Positions 18,141-28,915 of a DNA stretch of 64,000 bases are shown one piece after another. Source of the DNA: Lineus longissimus (Eukaryota > Nemertea > Pilidiophora > Heteronemertea > Lineidae); the NCBI RefSeq assembly GCF_910592395.1, contig NC_088317.1:8062001-8126000 (forward strand), written 5' to 3'. The notes under the pieces are model-generated. The model was not told the origin of the DNA and did no database searches. It worked only from the letters and a program-made list of their open reading frames with translations. Position 1 is the stretch's first letter. Every line of letters begins with the position of its first letter. The translations under genes were made by a program, and so were the position numbers.

Positions 18141-20065
18141 ACACTATTGTTTTGGTGCACGTTTTTTTTATTTTGAGAGGCAACACTTTTTTAACGAGCT
18201 ATGCTGAAAGGCCTATTGGTGTACTACAAAAAACACCGAAAGTTTCCGCCATTTGACCTATATTCAAATTGCGAGATCCTTTTTTTTAAAATGGCTATTT
18301 CTTTTTACAGCAAAGTTATTGCATTACACCTTGGCTAAATTTAATGAGTAATTTTTTCTTATTGAAATTTTGTGAAAAATAGTTCTTAAATCTGTCACTA
18401 GAGGGAGCTCTTGGCCAAAAATGGTTTCAAATTATTTGAATTTCCCGCTGTATGACGTCATCATTAACTTTGTTGGTTCTTCAAGTGGCTTCAGATTTCA
18501 TCCTCCAAAAACTACATTCTGCAGCTTATTTTTCAAATGTAGCAATGTGATTCAATAGAAACGCAATGAAAACCTGTAAATATCAGGTTGTGGTGATTGT
18601 GGTTAGAAAATAGTCGTTTGGTAGGCTCTCAAAGTTCCGAAGTGGACCAAAATTATTTGCGTCATGACATTAAATCAATATGTGCTAGTGGGGTCATGCA
18701 ATTGCAATTCGCGGAATCAACTGGTTTCAAGCTCCCCACTAGCGTGGTTGTAGTGGTGCCTGTGAAACTCGAAAATTGAAGTGTTGAAGATCATTAATTT
18801 TCGTGGTTTAATCGATGATGTATGGAAAAACCAAGAAGACCCAAGGAAGTAACCTCATCTGTCATTCTCGGAAATTTGAAAGAAATCCACCGAGTATTTG
18901 ACGAGAAATTAGAAATTACGCACACTTTTGACGTGGTTACGTTGATCGCATCGGTGCCATTCTAAACATAGAGGGCGATATCGTAGGGACGAATAGTATG
19001 CAAATGAGGTTGCCAGAAAAGCCTCTGCGCATGGCTGATTGCTGTAATATTATGGGATGGCAAACAGCATGGCGCGCGTGTCACTGGAGAGAAGCACGAT
19101 TTCAGTTACGGTGAGTGCTTACATGTAGATCGTCAATATTTGCAAAAAATACTGTGGCTTTTTCACAGAGAATCGGTCTATTAAAACCAGTAGTGTCTGG
19201 TGCTTGGCACTGGTAGGCCTAGATAAGTTTTGAGTGGTGTGTTAGCCAATATTAGTTGGGCCTCTGCTGTCATGTCGATGATAGATTGCTTCCACTTCCC
19301 GATGATCTGATCGTCCGACCTGCCGAATATTTATGTTTGCACACATAACACGGTCTGTCAATGATTGCTAACACGATCTATGCTAACATGGTCGTAGGAC
19401 AATGGTCGTAGGACTATGTTTACCATGCATTTAATATTACGAACGTACGGCAGCCGTATCTCCAACATGAAATTCTATTCGTACGCCACACTTCTGCGCA
19501 TGACCGTTTTCAATCAACTTCCGCCCACTTTCAAAACTGAAAAAACGGCCGTCAACACGCCGAATGTTGGGCGTTGAGTTGTTGAATTAAATGCAGAATT
19601 ACATCGTTTACCGAACTTAAAAAAACAAAGAGACTATATGAAGATGTAAACTTTTGCAAGCTGTATATACGGAGGTCCCGAATAATCGAAAAGTGCCTCA
19701 AACGGTCGCCGAAACGGCACTTTAATCCACGCACGTCTGCCGTTTGGCGAATCACATGTATCGGTACATGAGGCATGTACATGGATGCATGGTGGGCGCG
19801 CATGGTAGAAAGAAATTCAGCAGTCGTTCGACGGGGAAGCGCCCTTACCAGTCGTGTGCTGTCTATAAGCTCTTGTCCACATCATTTATATGTTGTCAAA
19901 ATATTGTACAATAAAGATCTGCTTTTTAATTTTTCAACCTTTTTTGTGCTGGTTGTCTTCTTAGCACTTGTTTTTGCAATGTGCTGTTGCTGCACCATGG
20001 CCTTGGCCATGTTTGCCTCGCAACAATCATGTTGATTCACCATATGACCGTTGTCAAAACTGTAA

Positions 20066-20303
20066 CTGACAAAAGTCAAAAACCTTTACAAAGGTAAAGG
20101 TACATTCCTACAAGGAAAACAATGCTTCAAATTGAACTTCAGTGAGAATTGTGTCTCGGAAATAGTAGATGCTATCAAAGCAGCTCAACAGGCAAATAAC
20201 CAACTATCAGCACAGGACATTGAATCCTTCTTACTGGATTACAACAGCAATTTTGAGGTTGTTTTCTACAAAACCTCTGCAACGATTATCTCTTGTACTC
20301 CCT
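20066..20303 (+). CDS. Possible exon, unidentified protein
   Basis: An open frame follows a TAA at 20063-20065 and reads as good protein: basic start (K-G-K-G-T-F-L-Q-G-K), then helices (E-I-V-D-A-I-K-A-A-Q-Q) and D-I-E-S-F-L-L-D-Y. It meets a strong donor site (GTGAGTAAG) at 20304, three codons before a stop. No family is recognised. It lies inside the Helentron-like element, so it may be a captured or element-encoded gene piece. Confidence 0.35.
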
Positions 20304-20572
20304 GTGAGTAAGCCCTATCCTCACAGATATGTTCAAAGTGTCATATCCACAAGATTTGAGATTTGCTATTAGCTTAATGCCCAACATGTATTCAACTTAC
20401 TGGAGAGTAAGATTCCTCTTTCTGTTATTATGTTAAGCTGTTAAGTTAAGGTTTCTTCGATTTTAGATACGACTCAAACAAATTATTGTGTTCTGTATAT
20501 TTTGATTTACCAATCATGTTATTATTTTGTGGTCATTTTTTGTTATTGTTGTTATACCTCAAGTATGTACAG

Positions 20573-20743
20573 CAGGGTGTTTCAGAAAACATCTCACCTA
20601 CAAAATATTCCCCATCACTAAAACTAGGAAATATTTTGGTCTACAAATGTGCACTAGTAGATGTGAAAGACTACTCTTCAAATGTTTACTCTAATGGCTT
20701 ATTGCATGATTGCACAAAACGCCTTTACCTGAATAGATTCTAA
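20573..20743 (+). CDS. Possible terminal exon, unidentified protein
   Basis: After an acceptor-like TATGTACAG (ending 20572), a frame reads V-S-E-N-I-S-P-T-K-Y-S and continues to a TAA at 20741-20743. The composition is protein-like. Simple joining to the exon ending at 20303 does not keep this frame, so an intermediate exon or another gene is needed. A TATTAAA-type motif follows near 20823. Confidence 0.3.
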   Translation, partial: QGVSENISPTKYSPSLKLGNILVYKCALVDVKDYSSNVYSNGLLHDCTKRLYLNRF

Positions 20744-22247
20744 ACAATGCAACAACCAACCTCACACTGTGGACAAATGGTACAATGCCCAATACCTTGC
20801 CTATTGCATAATACTTGTAGTTATTAAACTATCAATGCAGAACTTGTGGCAGTTGACATTTCAAACATTACAGATATGTATTGCTTTAACGTAATACATG
20901 TATATATCTTAACCATTATGAAATTGCTAAGACATTGTCCATTCTACCTTTTATTCCAGTGCTAAGTTAATATTCAAGCCATTTTCAACCCATTCACATA
21001 AAGGCCTCTTGTGCTTAATGCATTTTGCAATCAGAACAAACATTTCAAAAATAAGATCATAACTCACTTTATTTCATGAAACATTTATACCCCAAAATCA
21101 TTAGATTTAAGTAACATTTTTAGATGATACATTTTTTCTGAACCACCTTGTAGTCTAACGTGTGTTTCATTGCTTTGTAAACAAGTCAGCATTTTGAACT
21201 TAAGCGACGTTTTTTTTATTCCTTGAATTACAATATCTAGTCACTGCAAAACATTCAAATTCTGCTAAATGTCAAAATACCCCTTTCCTCCTTTTTTTCT
21301 GTATATCACATGCATTCCAAGCTTTAAAAAAATCCATAATCCAATTAATAAAAAGAGCATTAATCACTAGCTGGATGACAATAATTATTGTAAACATTCC
21401 AGCATCTTCACCTCACTCAATATCTAGAATATAATTCATCTCTGTGATTTTCAATGAATCTATATGATTTTCAATTACTTGCTCGACAAGGTAATCATTA
21501 CAAACCTATTACATATATGCGTAGCTTTGCGTACATATATATTTTTCCATTTCGTTTTGTAATAAAATTCCATTCAGCATTATGTCTTCTTCTGTGTCTT
21601 TTCTTGCCATCTCTAGAGATTAATCCATCCCTCTTATATATTTTTCAACATCCATCCACATATGTATTGAATATCTACATATGAAGATATACAACCCCAT
21701 CCACAAACTCTTCAAATACAGTTACAATAATAACTGCCAAAATCATTGTTCCCACTTTTTCAATCATCCTATGATTATAAGTCAGCTGAGCGTCCAGGCC
21801 CATGGGCCTCTTGTTCTCAGAAGTTTTCGGTGCCTGTTTACGAGTACATTTAGTTCACAGCTCGAAGAGGTGCTGTTTTAATTTTAGGTCAGCGTTGATG
21901 TAGGGCCGAGACATACTTAAAATATTTTTTTAAATCGAATAGTTAATTACTGGAATGCCCTTCCGCTGGCGATTTGTAGCCTGTCTAGTCATGTTTTAAG
22001 AAACACGTTTTATAATTTTATTGTCAGAAATTAGATAGTTTTAAGACGTATGATACATGCTCCTGGGTCACCTCCACATGTCCGCATATTTTGAACCAAC
22101 CCACTGAAAACCAGCGTGAAATCTCTCGATTATGATGGTAATGACTGTCGTATTTTGTTTACCATATAACATCAGCTTCTGCTACACTCTGCACACGGAC
22201 AAAATGAAAAATTACCTGGATAATAAACTGCGTAGAAACACGAGGGG
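20744..22247. other. AT-rich non-coding sequence
   Basis: This is the right half of the Helentron-like element, then unique-looking DNA. No gene-like frame is convincing. Confidence 0.4.
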
Positions 22248-22352
22248 GAGGCTAGATCATCAACGATCCTAGTCGATGTGATGGCGGAATTCAAGAAGCA
22301 TGTGTAGTATTAGTCACATGACTCCTACGTCATTGGCGGGTAAAATAAACTC

Positions 22353-22539
22353 TGTGAAGTTGATGGCCGATATTAAAGATGATATTTGTGGATTTATAGT
22401 TCCATTTATTCAGCATGGCTACATGGTAAATGTCAATACACAAGAAGGCCTCTAGTTCCTGTTCCTGTTGTAGTCGTTGTTACAAGGTAGACCAATACTA
22501 GGTTGTGGTTGTTGTCACAATGTAAACTAAAACATCACA
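22353..22539 (-). repeat. 3' LTR of the Gypsy element
   Basis: 187 bp; on the element strand it starts TGTGATG and ends TTCACA. It differs from the other LTR by one substitution and a 3-bp indel near 22490. Confidence 0.95.
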
Positions 22540-22871
22540 TCTCCTTCCTTGTAGATTATTGCTCTAATAAAATGATTAAATGAAATTTGGTGTTTAACAT
22601 TGTAAAGTCCAAAATTCTAACATTGCCATATGCATCGTATGTGGCACAGAACCGTGATTACTAAAGCTCCACCATATTACATATCCTAAACTAAATTACT
22701 TGAGATGTAAGTATCGTCCAAACGCTATTAACTGAAATTATGAGTCCATATAATGATATATGAGTCTATGTTGTGTAACAACTGTTACGATTGTCTATGA
22801 GAGGAGTCTATATAATGACTGTTAATCATGTTAATGATTGTTTATGAGTACTGTTAGCTCAGATCATATCG

Positions 22872-23930
22872 CTACAAGTCTAGCCTTTCCGGCTTTCTCC
22901 GGGCTCTGTTCGAACGGCGCAACACAGGTTTTACAGGGGTCGGCGGTGACCCTCCTGGTTCAGATTTCTCTACGGGTGGGGTTAATTGCAAGTCCAATTG
23001 TTGATTCTCTGGTTCAGCAGCGGGTGTGAACTCAGGTTTATCATTTTCCGGTTCATTTATTTCCACCGAAGGTTGCAATTGTTCATTGTCACTGGGGTCA
23101 TAGTTGACCAACTTCTTGAAGAATGATAAATTTCTGGTCACCTCGCGACCATCACCAGCGGCAGTTACCATTGTTCCTTTCTTGTGTGTCACCGTCATTG
23201 GTGTGATTTCGTATGGAGTGTCACTCCTTTTCGCAGTGAATGGTCTTTTGACCAGGACTGCATCGCCAACTTTGAGCTCACTTGGTCTAACATAAGCTTT
23301 CTTATCAGCGTGTGCTTTGATTTTTGATTTTTGCTCAGAGTCGTGCTTCCGGATGATTTCTGCGATGGAGTCCACGTTTGGCAGTTGTGGTAACTTATTG
23401 TTTATAGCGCGTTTTAAAAACAGGGTCGCAGGTGGAACGCCGGTAGTTGAGTGCGGCGATGTTCTGTAGTTGCGGAGGAAAGTTTGCAGGTCTTTTTTCC
23501 AAGGGACCTCTGATGCTTTTGCAACTTTCACTTCTTTCTTCATGGTTTCTACGAACCTTTCCACTTCCCCGTTAGCTCTTGGCCACAGCGGGGTGACCTT
23601 GCGGTGATGAAAGCCCATGATATTGGAGAAACGCGCAAATTCTTCGCCGTTAAATGGGGGTCCATTTTTCGATTTAACTGTGTCTGGAATTCCGAATGTC
23701 GCAAAAACTTTGTCTAATTTTGGTATGATTGCTTGGGCTGAGGTGCTTGACACTGGTTCAACGAAAGGAAAACGCGAGTAATCGTCGATGAGTAGGAGCA
23801 CCGTCTCACCATTGACGTGTGCGAAATCGACGCTTGTGTCTTCAAACGGTTTGCTTGGTAGAGTAGTCAATTTCAACGGTTCCTTTGAACTGACTGGGGT
23901 TGCGATTTGACACGGCAAGCATGATTTCAC
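22872..23930 (-). pseudogene. pol: Integrase core and C-terminus of the Gypsy element
   Basis: It starts with the C-L-P-C part of the zinc finger. The DDE core follows, with the first aspartate in V-D-F-A-H-V and the glutamate in R-A-N-G-E-V-E-R-F. The usual S-D-N-G-P-P-F motif reads S-K-N-G-P-P-F here, so the second catalytic aspartate is a lysine (about 23673). A chromodomain-free, basic and proline-rich tail ends in R-R-S-N-R-A-R-R-K-P. The lysine change alone should abolish integration. Confidence 0.85.
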
Positions 23931-24905
23931 TTAGTTTTCCACCATTTTGTCCATGAGTGGGAACCAGAACTTTTCTCTGAGAAGGGCCTTAGTTTTGACG
24001 ATACCTAAGTGACCTTCATGCGCGACGTCAACGGTTTGTTCCTGGAGCGCGGTGGGTATTACAATGCGGTTCGATTTGAGGACAACTTTTCCTGTGGTGG
24101 TAAGCTGGTCTTTGATCTTTTCATACCTCGCAATGTCCGCTAGAGACACATTTGGTGGGGTCTTGTGCCAGATTCCAGTCCTCATTGCTGACATCACGGC
24201 CTGCAGCACTGCGTCATTTGCGGTTACGGTTTCAAGTTGGGACAATGTCATTGCTTTGGGTACGGCATTCTTTGCTACGAACGCAATGTATTCATTCGTC
24301 TCGTTATCGTCCAAATCTTTATCCGCTGGATGATTAATGGGGTGCCTTGACGCATAGTCGGCGGGGTTGTCTTTTCCTGGTTGATATTCAAATTTGAATC
24401 GATATCTCTGCAGCTCCATGAGCCATCGCTCGATTCTTGCAGACGGTTTTGAGGATGAATTGTTAAAGAGTGTCACTAATAGTTGGTGGTCCGTGACGAC
24501 TTTGAAGTCTGACCCATACACATACAGGTGGAAGCGTTTGATTGCCCAATATATCGAGAGGGCTTCGCGATCGATCTGGGGGTAGCGTGCTTCGGTTGGC
24601 GTGAGCGGGTAGCTCGCGTAATGCAGTGGTGTGATGGACTGGTCTTTTTCGACTTGAGTGAGCACGGCGCCGAGTCCTACTGGGCTAGCGTCCGTGTGGA
24701 TGACGGTTGGTTTCTTGGCGTCAAAGTATCCTAGTGTGGTTTTTGATGATAGAGCTGCCTTCAAGCTCAGCAAAGCATTGTTTTCTTCCTCACCCCACCT
24801 CCATCCCTGGTCTTTGCAGGTGAGACGTCGCAACGGTTTTGTGATGATTTCAAAGTCCTTGATGAACCGGGCACAAAATGCGGCAGAGCTGAGGAGGCTG
24901 CGCAC
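23931..24905 (-). pseudogene. pol: RNase H and integrase zinc domain start of the Gypsy element
   Basis: RNase H motifs are V-I-H-T-D-A-S-P-V-G-L-G-A-V, then I-D-R-E-A-L-S-I-Y-W-A and V-V-T-D-H-Q-L-L, giving the catalytic D, E and D. The C-terminal part reads H-E-G-H-L-G-I-V-K-T-K, the start of the integrase HHCC zinc finger. A TAA (23931-23933) interrupts the finger before its two cysteines, which follow in the same frame in the next segment. Confidence 0.85.
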
Positions 24906-24915
24906 TTCTGTGACG

Positions 24916-25242
24916 TTATTTGGTATTGCGATAGCTTGAAGGTCGGCAACTTTTTATTGGATCTGGTGAAAGTCCATCACCACTGAACTTATGACCAAAG
25001 AAGATCATTTCAGGCACACGAAATGCGCATTTTGGTAGGTTGATAGTTAGATTATTATCTGACAGGCGTTGCAGCACTTGTTGTAGGCGGTCGTCATGCT
25101 GTTTGGTGTTTGTTCCACCAATGTATATGTCATCGCTGATGTTCCTGACACCCGGTATGCCACGTATGACATCACTTATTTTCTTTTGAAATATTTCTGC
25201 TGAGCAAGACATGCCAAAATTGAGTCCCTTGTATCGAAATAG
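24916..25242 (-). pseudogene. pol: Reverse transcriptase palm of the Gypsy element
   Basis: Continuing in the same frame as the preceding segment, it carries the N-F-G-M-S-C-S-A-E-I-F-Q region and the catalytic box N-I-S-D-D-I-Y-I, an I-S-D-D variant of YxDD found in many animal Gypsy elements, then the thumb-side K-C-A-F and G-H-K-F-S motifs. An A-run near 24950 is where the frame shifts by one, after which RNase H is read in another frame. Confidence 0.8.
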
Positions 25243-25995
25243 TCAAATATGGGTAGAGAATGTTGTGAGATGGCGCGATTCAGGGTGGAGTAAAATTTGA
25301 TGATAGCCTTGTTTCAAGTCCAATTTGCTGAATACCTGACACCGATTTAGGTCGGACACAATGTCATCGATGGTTGGAATTATGTGGCGTTCGCGGATGA
25401 TCGCCTGATTCACGGCGCGCATATCGACACACATTCTTATTTCATCTGGATTACGCGGTTTCGGTACAACCACTATTGGAGATATCCAAGGGGTCGGCCC
25501 CTCGGATGGCTCAATTATGTCAGATTTTTCCAACTCCCGGATTTTTGCTTCAACTTTCTGTCGCACGTGGAATGGTATTCGCCGATGTGGTTGCGCAATA
25601 GGTCGAACTGATTCGTCAACGTGTATCTTAACTGGGTCCCCTTTGCAAGCTCCCATGCCATCGACCACGTTTGGGACATCCTTGACAAACTCCGTTATTG
25701 AAGGTTTAGCTCCAGTGGGGTTTTCAAGGTTATTAGCCACCTGGATCAGACGCAATTTTTGGGAGGTTTTCCAACTCAGCAATGAGCCACTCGGTCCGGA
25801 TACAACATAGAATGTTTCCTTTAATGAGCAGTGGTGGCTATGTACATCGGCTTCGAATTTGCCTTTGATATCGAGCTGTTTTGCGGACATATACGGATAA
25901 ATTTTGGATTTCGAAGGTGCGAGCGGAGGTCTTTCCTTGAGGCGATGGTAATCCTCACTATTCAGAATATTTACAGTTGCCCCTGAGTCGGCCAT
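25243..25995 (-). pseudogene. pol: Protease and N-terminal reverse transcriptase of the Gypsy element
   Basis: This is in the same frame as gag. It opens with the retroviral-type aspartic protease active site, A-D-S-G-A-T-V-N-I-L (residues 2-11). The RT finger/palm start follows: P-H-R-R-I-P near residue 136, V-V-P-K-P, M-C-V-D-M-R-A-V-N and S-K-L-D-L-K-Q-G-Y-H-Q, which includes the first catalytic aspartate. The frame ends at TGA 25243-25245 inside the RT; coding similarity continues in the same frame beyond it. Confidence 0.85.
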
Positions 25996-26346
25996 GATGG
26001 AGGTCCTAGTGTTTCCGATAGTAACGCTAAAAACCGGTTTCTCAGATAATGCAGATCCCGTTCCAGCAAGTCGAAAGATGTATCCGTCTCCGTCTTCATC
26101 ACTTGGGATATGGGAAATTGATGAGGCTGACCCCTGAGGCTGATCAGTGGTATCCTCTAAGGCTCTTGCATTGTGGTGATGCTGTCGACCTTTGGGCCTT
26201 TGGTGGCTGCGATTCTGGTTTGGTCGAGGTCGCGATCCATAATTTGGGGAGCTGCGGCAAACCTTGGCGAAATGGTTTAGTTTGCCACATTTTGTACAGT
26301 CTTTTCCTTTGGCTGGGCACTCCTTTTGGTGGGGATATGGGCCACT

Positions 26347-26997
26347 TCACAATCCACACGTGTTGTTGCGCGGATTTGGTTTTTTGTCGTATTGCGCCAG
26401 TGGTGGTTTCCATTTTGATTTAGAGTACAGAGCATTTGCTTTGTGGCTTTCCATTATAGATGTGTGATCATCGGCCATTTCCATGGCCCTGGCTGCCTTT
26501 AGGAGGTTCTCCAGGTTGAGGCTTTGTTCGATGCATTTCCTGCGTAGGCGGTTGTTGTGGGTTCCTTGGATGATCTGGCGCTTAATCTCCAAGTTTTCGT
26601 CAGCGAAATCACATTTTTTCGCAATGATGGTGAGCCTGGTGTGGAATTCTGCGACGGATTTGCCGGATTGTTGGGTTTCTTTCCGGAATGAGTACACTAA
26701 ATGATCGACTGACTTCTGAGGTTCGAAGTGGTCCTTTAGAGCTTTGACAGCACATAGATGGGCATCTACACGGTCTGCTACATCAGCATCAACAGTAGGT
26801 ACAGTCAGCGTATCGAACACATCATGCGTGGATTCTCCTACGTAATGTAGCAGCATGGCCTTTTGGCGGGCTAGGGTATCAATTCCAATGGCTGTGAACA
26901 TATTTGACAAACGTTTCACATATTTGTCAAACCGGATGGGGTCTGTCTCCCTTGGTTGGAGATCAAACTCAGGGAACTGAAGTAATACAGTTGCCAT
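26347..26997 (-). pseudogene. gag: Gag of the Gypsy element
   Basis: 216 codons from ATG 26997 encode capsid-type Gag, with the usual F-x-x-Y-V-K-R-L start region and the L-x-x-H-F-E-P-Q / F-R-x-E-T-Q-Q segment common to animal Gypsy Gag. The frame stops at a TGA (26347-26349) exactly where the second cysteine of the first CCHC zinc knuckle is expected; after it, in the same frame, follow H-x4-C and a second full knuckle, C-T-K-C-x4-H-x4-C. Gag would bind and package the RNA. The nonsense codon cuts off the nucleocapsid and pol. Confidence 0.85.
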
Positions 26998-27116
26998 TGT
27001 GCCTGATCAGGATGGTCTTCAAAGATTCTGATTAATCTCTGAAGTCTTTCACAGGTTGTGAAAAATGTGGTGATTAAAATGTTTTTAGGTACTTGCATCC
27101 CATCCTCGTCGCCATT

Positions 27117-27306
27117 TGTGAAGTTGATGGCCGATATTAAAGATGATATTTGTGGATTTATAGTTCCATTTATTCAGCATGGCTACATGGTAAATGTCAA
27201 TACACAAGAAGGCCTCTAGTTCCTGTTCCTGTTGTAGTCGTTGTTACAAGGTAGACCAATACTAGTAGATTGTGGTTGTTGTCACAATGTAAACTAAAAC
27301 ATCACA
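27117..27306 (-). repeat. 5' LTR of the Gypsy element
   Basis: 190 bp; it has the same termini as the 3' LTR, with an additional TAG-type triplet. AACTC follows as the target duplication. Confidence 0.95.
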
Positions 27307-27560
27307 AACTCGTCCGACATAGCGTGAGTTGTCGAAGTCAGAGAAGAATGGTGGGTTTTCCCTAATCATGAATGAGTTATTGACTGTTGAGATTATGATA
27401 ATTAGAAATAGCACGTGGTTATGTTTACTGCAGCCTAAATACTGGAAAAGAAAACGACACGTGGTATTTCAACGCATGTGCAATCGATCGTAAACAATGA
27501 CATTATTTTAATTCAGCGCATGCACAATAAATCGACTCAGATCGTTGATGATCTAGCCTC

Positions 27561-27869
27561 TCCTGAAACACGAGCATAAAAACCGAGCAGGAAAATGGAG
27601 GCTGCACTGCATATGCGCATGAATTCCAGACGACAAGATTTCGACTCAACATCACTTAATCGTCAAAATAACGTCCAAACTACGGACGGCAATGCACATA
27701 TGTTGGATAAGATTTGCCAAAATTCGCCGTATCTTGTCGAAACTCTATTAAGATCCACAAACCCATGACGGATTTTATCGATTTTCCTGTTTTCTCGGCT
27801 CGCTCTCAATGCGTGTTCCATCCACAGTGCTTATATGAAAACTTTAAGAGGGCAAAGGTCAGTGGTAAA
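27561..27869. other. No gene seen
   Basis: Unique-looking DNA between the interrupted small element and the SINE. Confidence 0.4.
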
Positions 27870-28063
27870 TGGAACGGAAGATCAGTGGCGTAGTGGTTAG
27901 AGAGGGTGAGGCTTATAATCAGGAGGTCGTGGGTTCGATTCTCGGAAGGGTCAGCGCTTTTCGTCTTTGTGTCACGAATGGCCAGTACAGGCCAACATCT
28001 AAGGTTAGTAATGTGAAGCGCTTTGAGCGACTAAAACCAGTTGGATTTAGCGATATATAAGTC
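27870..28063 (+). mobile_element. tRNA-derived SINE
   Basis: A tRNA-like head contains an A-box-type TGGCGTAGTGG (27886-27896) and a B-box GGTTCGATTCTC (27932-27943), about 35 bp apart, as RNA polymerase III needs. A 3' domain with AGCGCTTTGAGCGACT follows, ending in GCGATATATAAG. That end resembles the 3' tails of the LINEs at 47380 and 52120 (GCGCCATATAAATA; GCGCTATATAAAAG). No poly(A) tail or target duplication was seen. Confidence 0.7.
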
Positions 28064-28407
28064 TCATGATTATTCGCATGTTGTCCGACTTCGTCGCTTA
28101 TTTGGCAACGGTACAACTAATGCCACTGTAGGTGTATTTTAGGAATCCATTTAATGGGCACTGCCACAGGCCTGTAGGCAAACATTCGTTCTCCTGGTAT
28201 AGCCAAGACAAAAACGTTCTTTAACTCCAGAAATTCTAAAGTACTTTTCATCAGCACTGTAGCTACATAAAACAACCAATATTTTCCCTAAGAACAAAAC
28301 CTTGAAGCTGTTTTTGACACAAACACAATTTATTTACTATAACAGGAACAAGTTTGATAAACATAAACATATCATAATTGTCAACACCAGAACTCATTGA
28401 ATGCTAG

Positions 28408-28641
28408 GAAAAGTTCGATCCGTCTGTAGCAGAAGACACATCCGCCAGTAGAAAACAGTCATGTACATGTAGGGATGACGTCACGAAAAAGAACAGGATG
28501 AGTGTAAGTCCGGTACCGGAGGTGAGTGACAAAGAGAAGTCACGGTTTACGAAGGCCTTGGATGACAAACAGGATGTAAACATCCAACAGGAAGTACATA
28601 AATCTAACAGGAAGTACGACAACACGTACAAGTACAAGTAA
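28408..28641 (+). other. Possible exon, unidentified
   Basis: An open frame of 77 codons lies between stops and reads as charged, protein-like sequence (P-E-V-S-D-K-E-K-S-R-F-T-K-A-L-D-D-K). It has an ATG inside (28498) but no recognised domain. Another frame at 28649-28915 follows directly and also looks protein-like (S-F-H-Y-A-W-K-E-L-I, then K-L-S-K-K-E-K-Q-E-Q). The two could belong to one gene, but no splice pair joins them cleanly. Confidence 0.25.
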
Positions 28642-28648
28642 ACGTAAA

Positions 28649-28915
28649 GTGCTACTCCTTGCGGCCGCAACAGAGACGTTACGAAATAGCTGTATCACAT
28701 GTGCACGAGTCTATGTAGGTCTGTGCCAATACATAGTTCGAAATATCCCTCGAGACACACAGCCCGACAAACAGTTAGAAAATCATTCTTTTCATTATGC
28801 TTGGAAAGAATTAATCACAAGCATCGAACCTTGGAGTAAATTATCGAAGAAGGAGAAACAGGAGCAAACGTTCATCTGGTCTTCACACCACATGGCTCTG
28901 TACACGAATGGCTGA
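28649..28915 (+). other. Possible exon, unidentified
   Basis: This 88-codon frame from a GTG is open upstream to about 28590. The C-terminal half has W-K-E-L-I, W-S-K-L-S-K-K-E-K-Q and a final W-S-S-H-H before TGA. The helix-like pattern and lack of low complexity favour a real coding piece. No family recognised. Confidence 0.25.

Larger units (their letters stand above)
18056..21815 (+). mobile_element. Helentron-like non-autonomous element
   Basis: The left end reads TTATTAGCTCAGCTGAC and forms a hairpin with the following GTCAGCTAAGC. The right end reads GTCAGCTGAGC, the exact inverse of GCTCAGCTGAC (18060-18070), then a perfect 14-bp palindrome AGGCCCATGGGCCT and CTTGTT. Subterminal inverted repeats plus a 3' hairpin are typical of Helentrons. 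The 3' end matches 11254-11283. No helicase is inside; two exon-like stretches near 20.1-20.7 kb could be captured or partner gene pieces. Confidence 0.45.
22353..27306 (-). mobile_element. Complete Ty3/Gypsy LTR retrotransposon
   Basis: The 4954-bp element on the minus strand has LTRs at both ends and a 5-bp target duplication AACTC (22348-22352 and 27307-27311). Two bases inside the 5' LTR is a primer binding site, TGGCGACGAGGATGGGA. A purine tract AAGGAAGGAGA abuts the 3' LTR. The internal region encodes gag, protease, RT, RNase H and integrase in order, as in Ty3/Gypsy. Nonsense codons at 26347, 25243 and 23931, and a shift near 24950, break the single gag-pol frame. Confidence 0.95.
22248..27560. 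repeat. Inverted repeats flanking the Gypsy insertion (interrupted small element)
   Basis: GAGGCTAGATCATCAACGAT at 22248-22267 is found exactly inverted at 27541-27560. Subtracting the Gypsy element and its target duplication leaves about 354 bp, the size of a MITE. The Gypsy therefore appears inserted inside it. Confidence 0.55.

Noticed and set aside
19552-20079. Overlapping small frames on both strands with cysteine or hydrophobic runs
   Set aside because: There is no splice or start context and the composition follows the local sequence bias; only the frame ending at 20303 was kept.
26144-26413. 89-codon minus frame in the Gypsy nucleocapsid region
   Set aside because: It is a shifted-frame shadow; the true frame there carries the second zinc knuckle.
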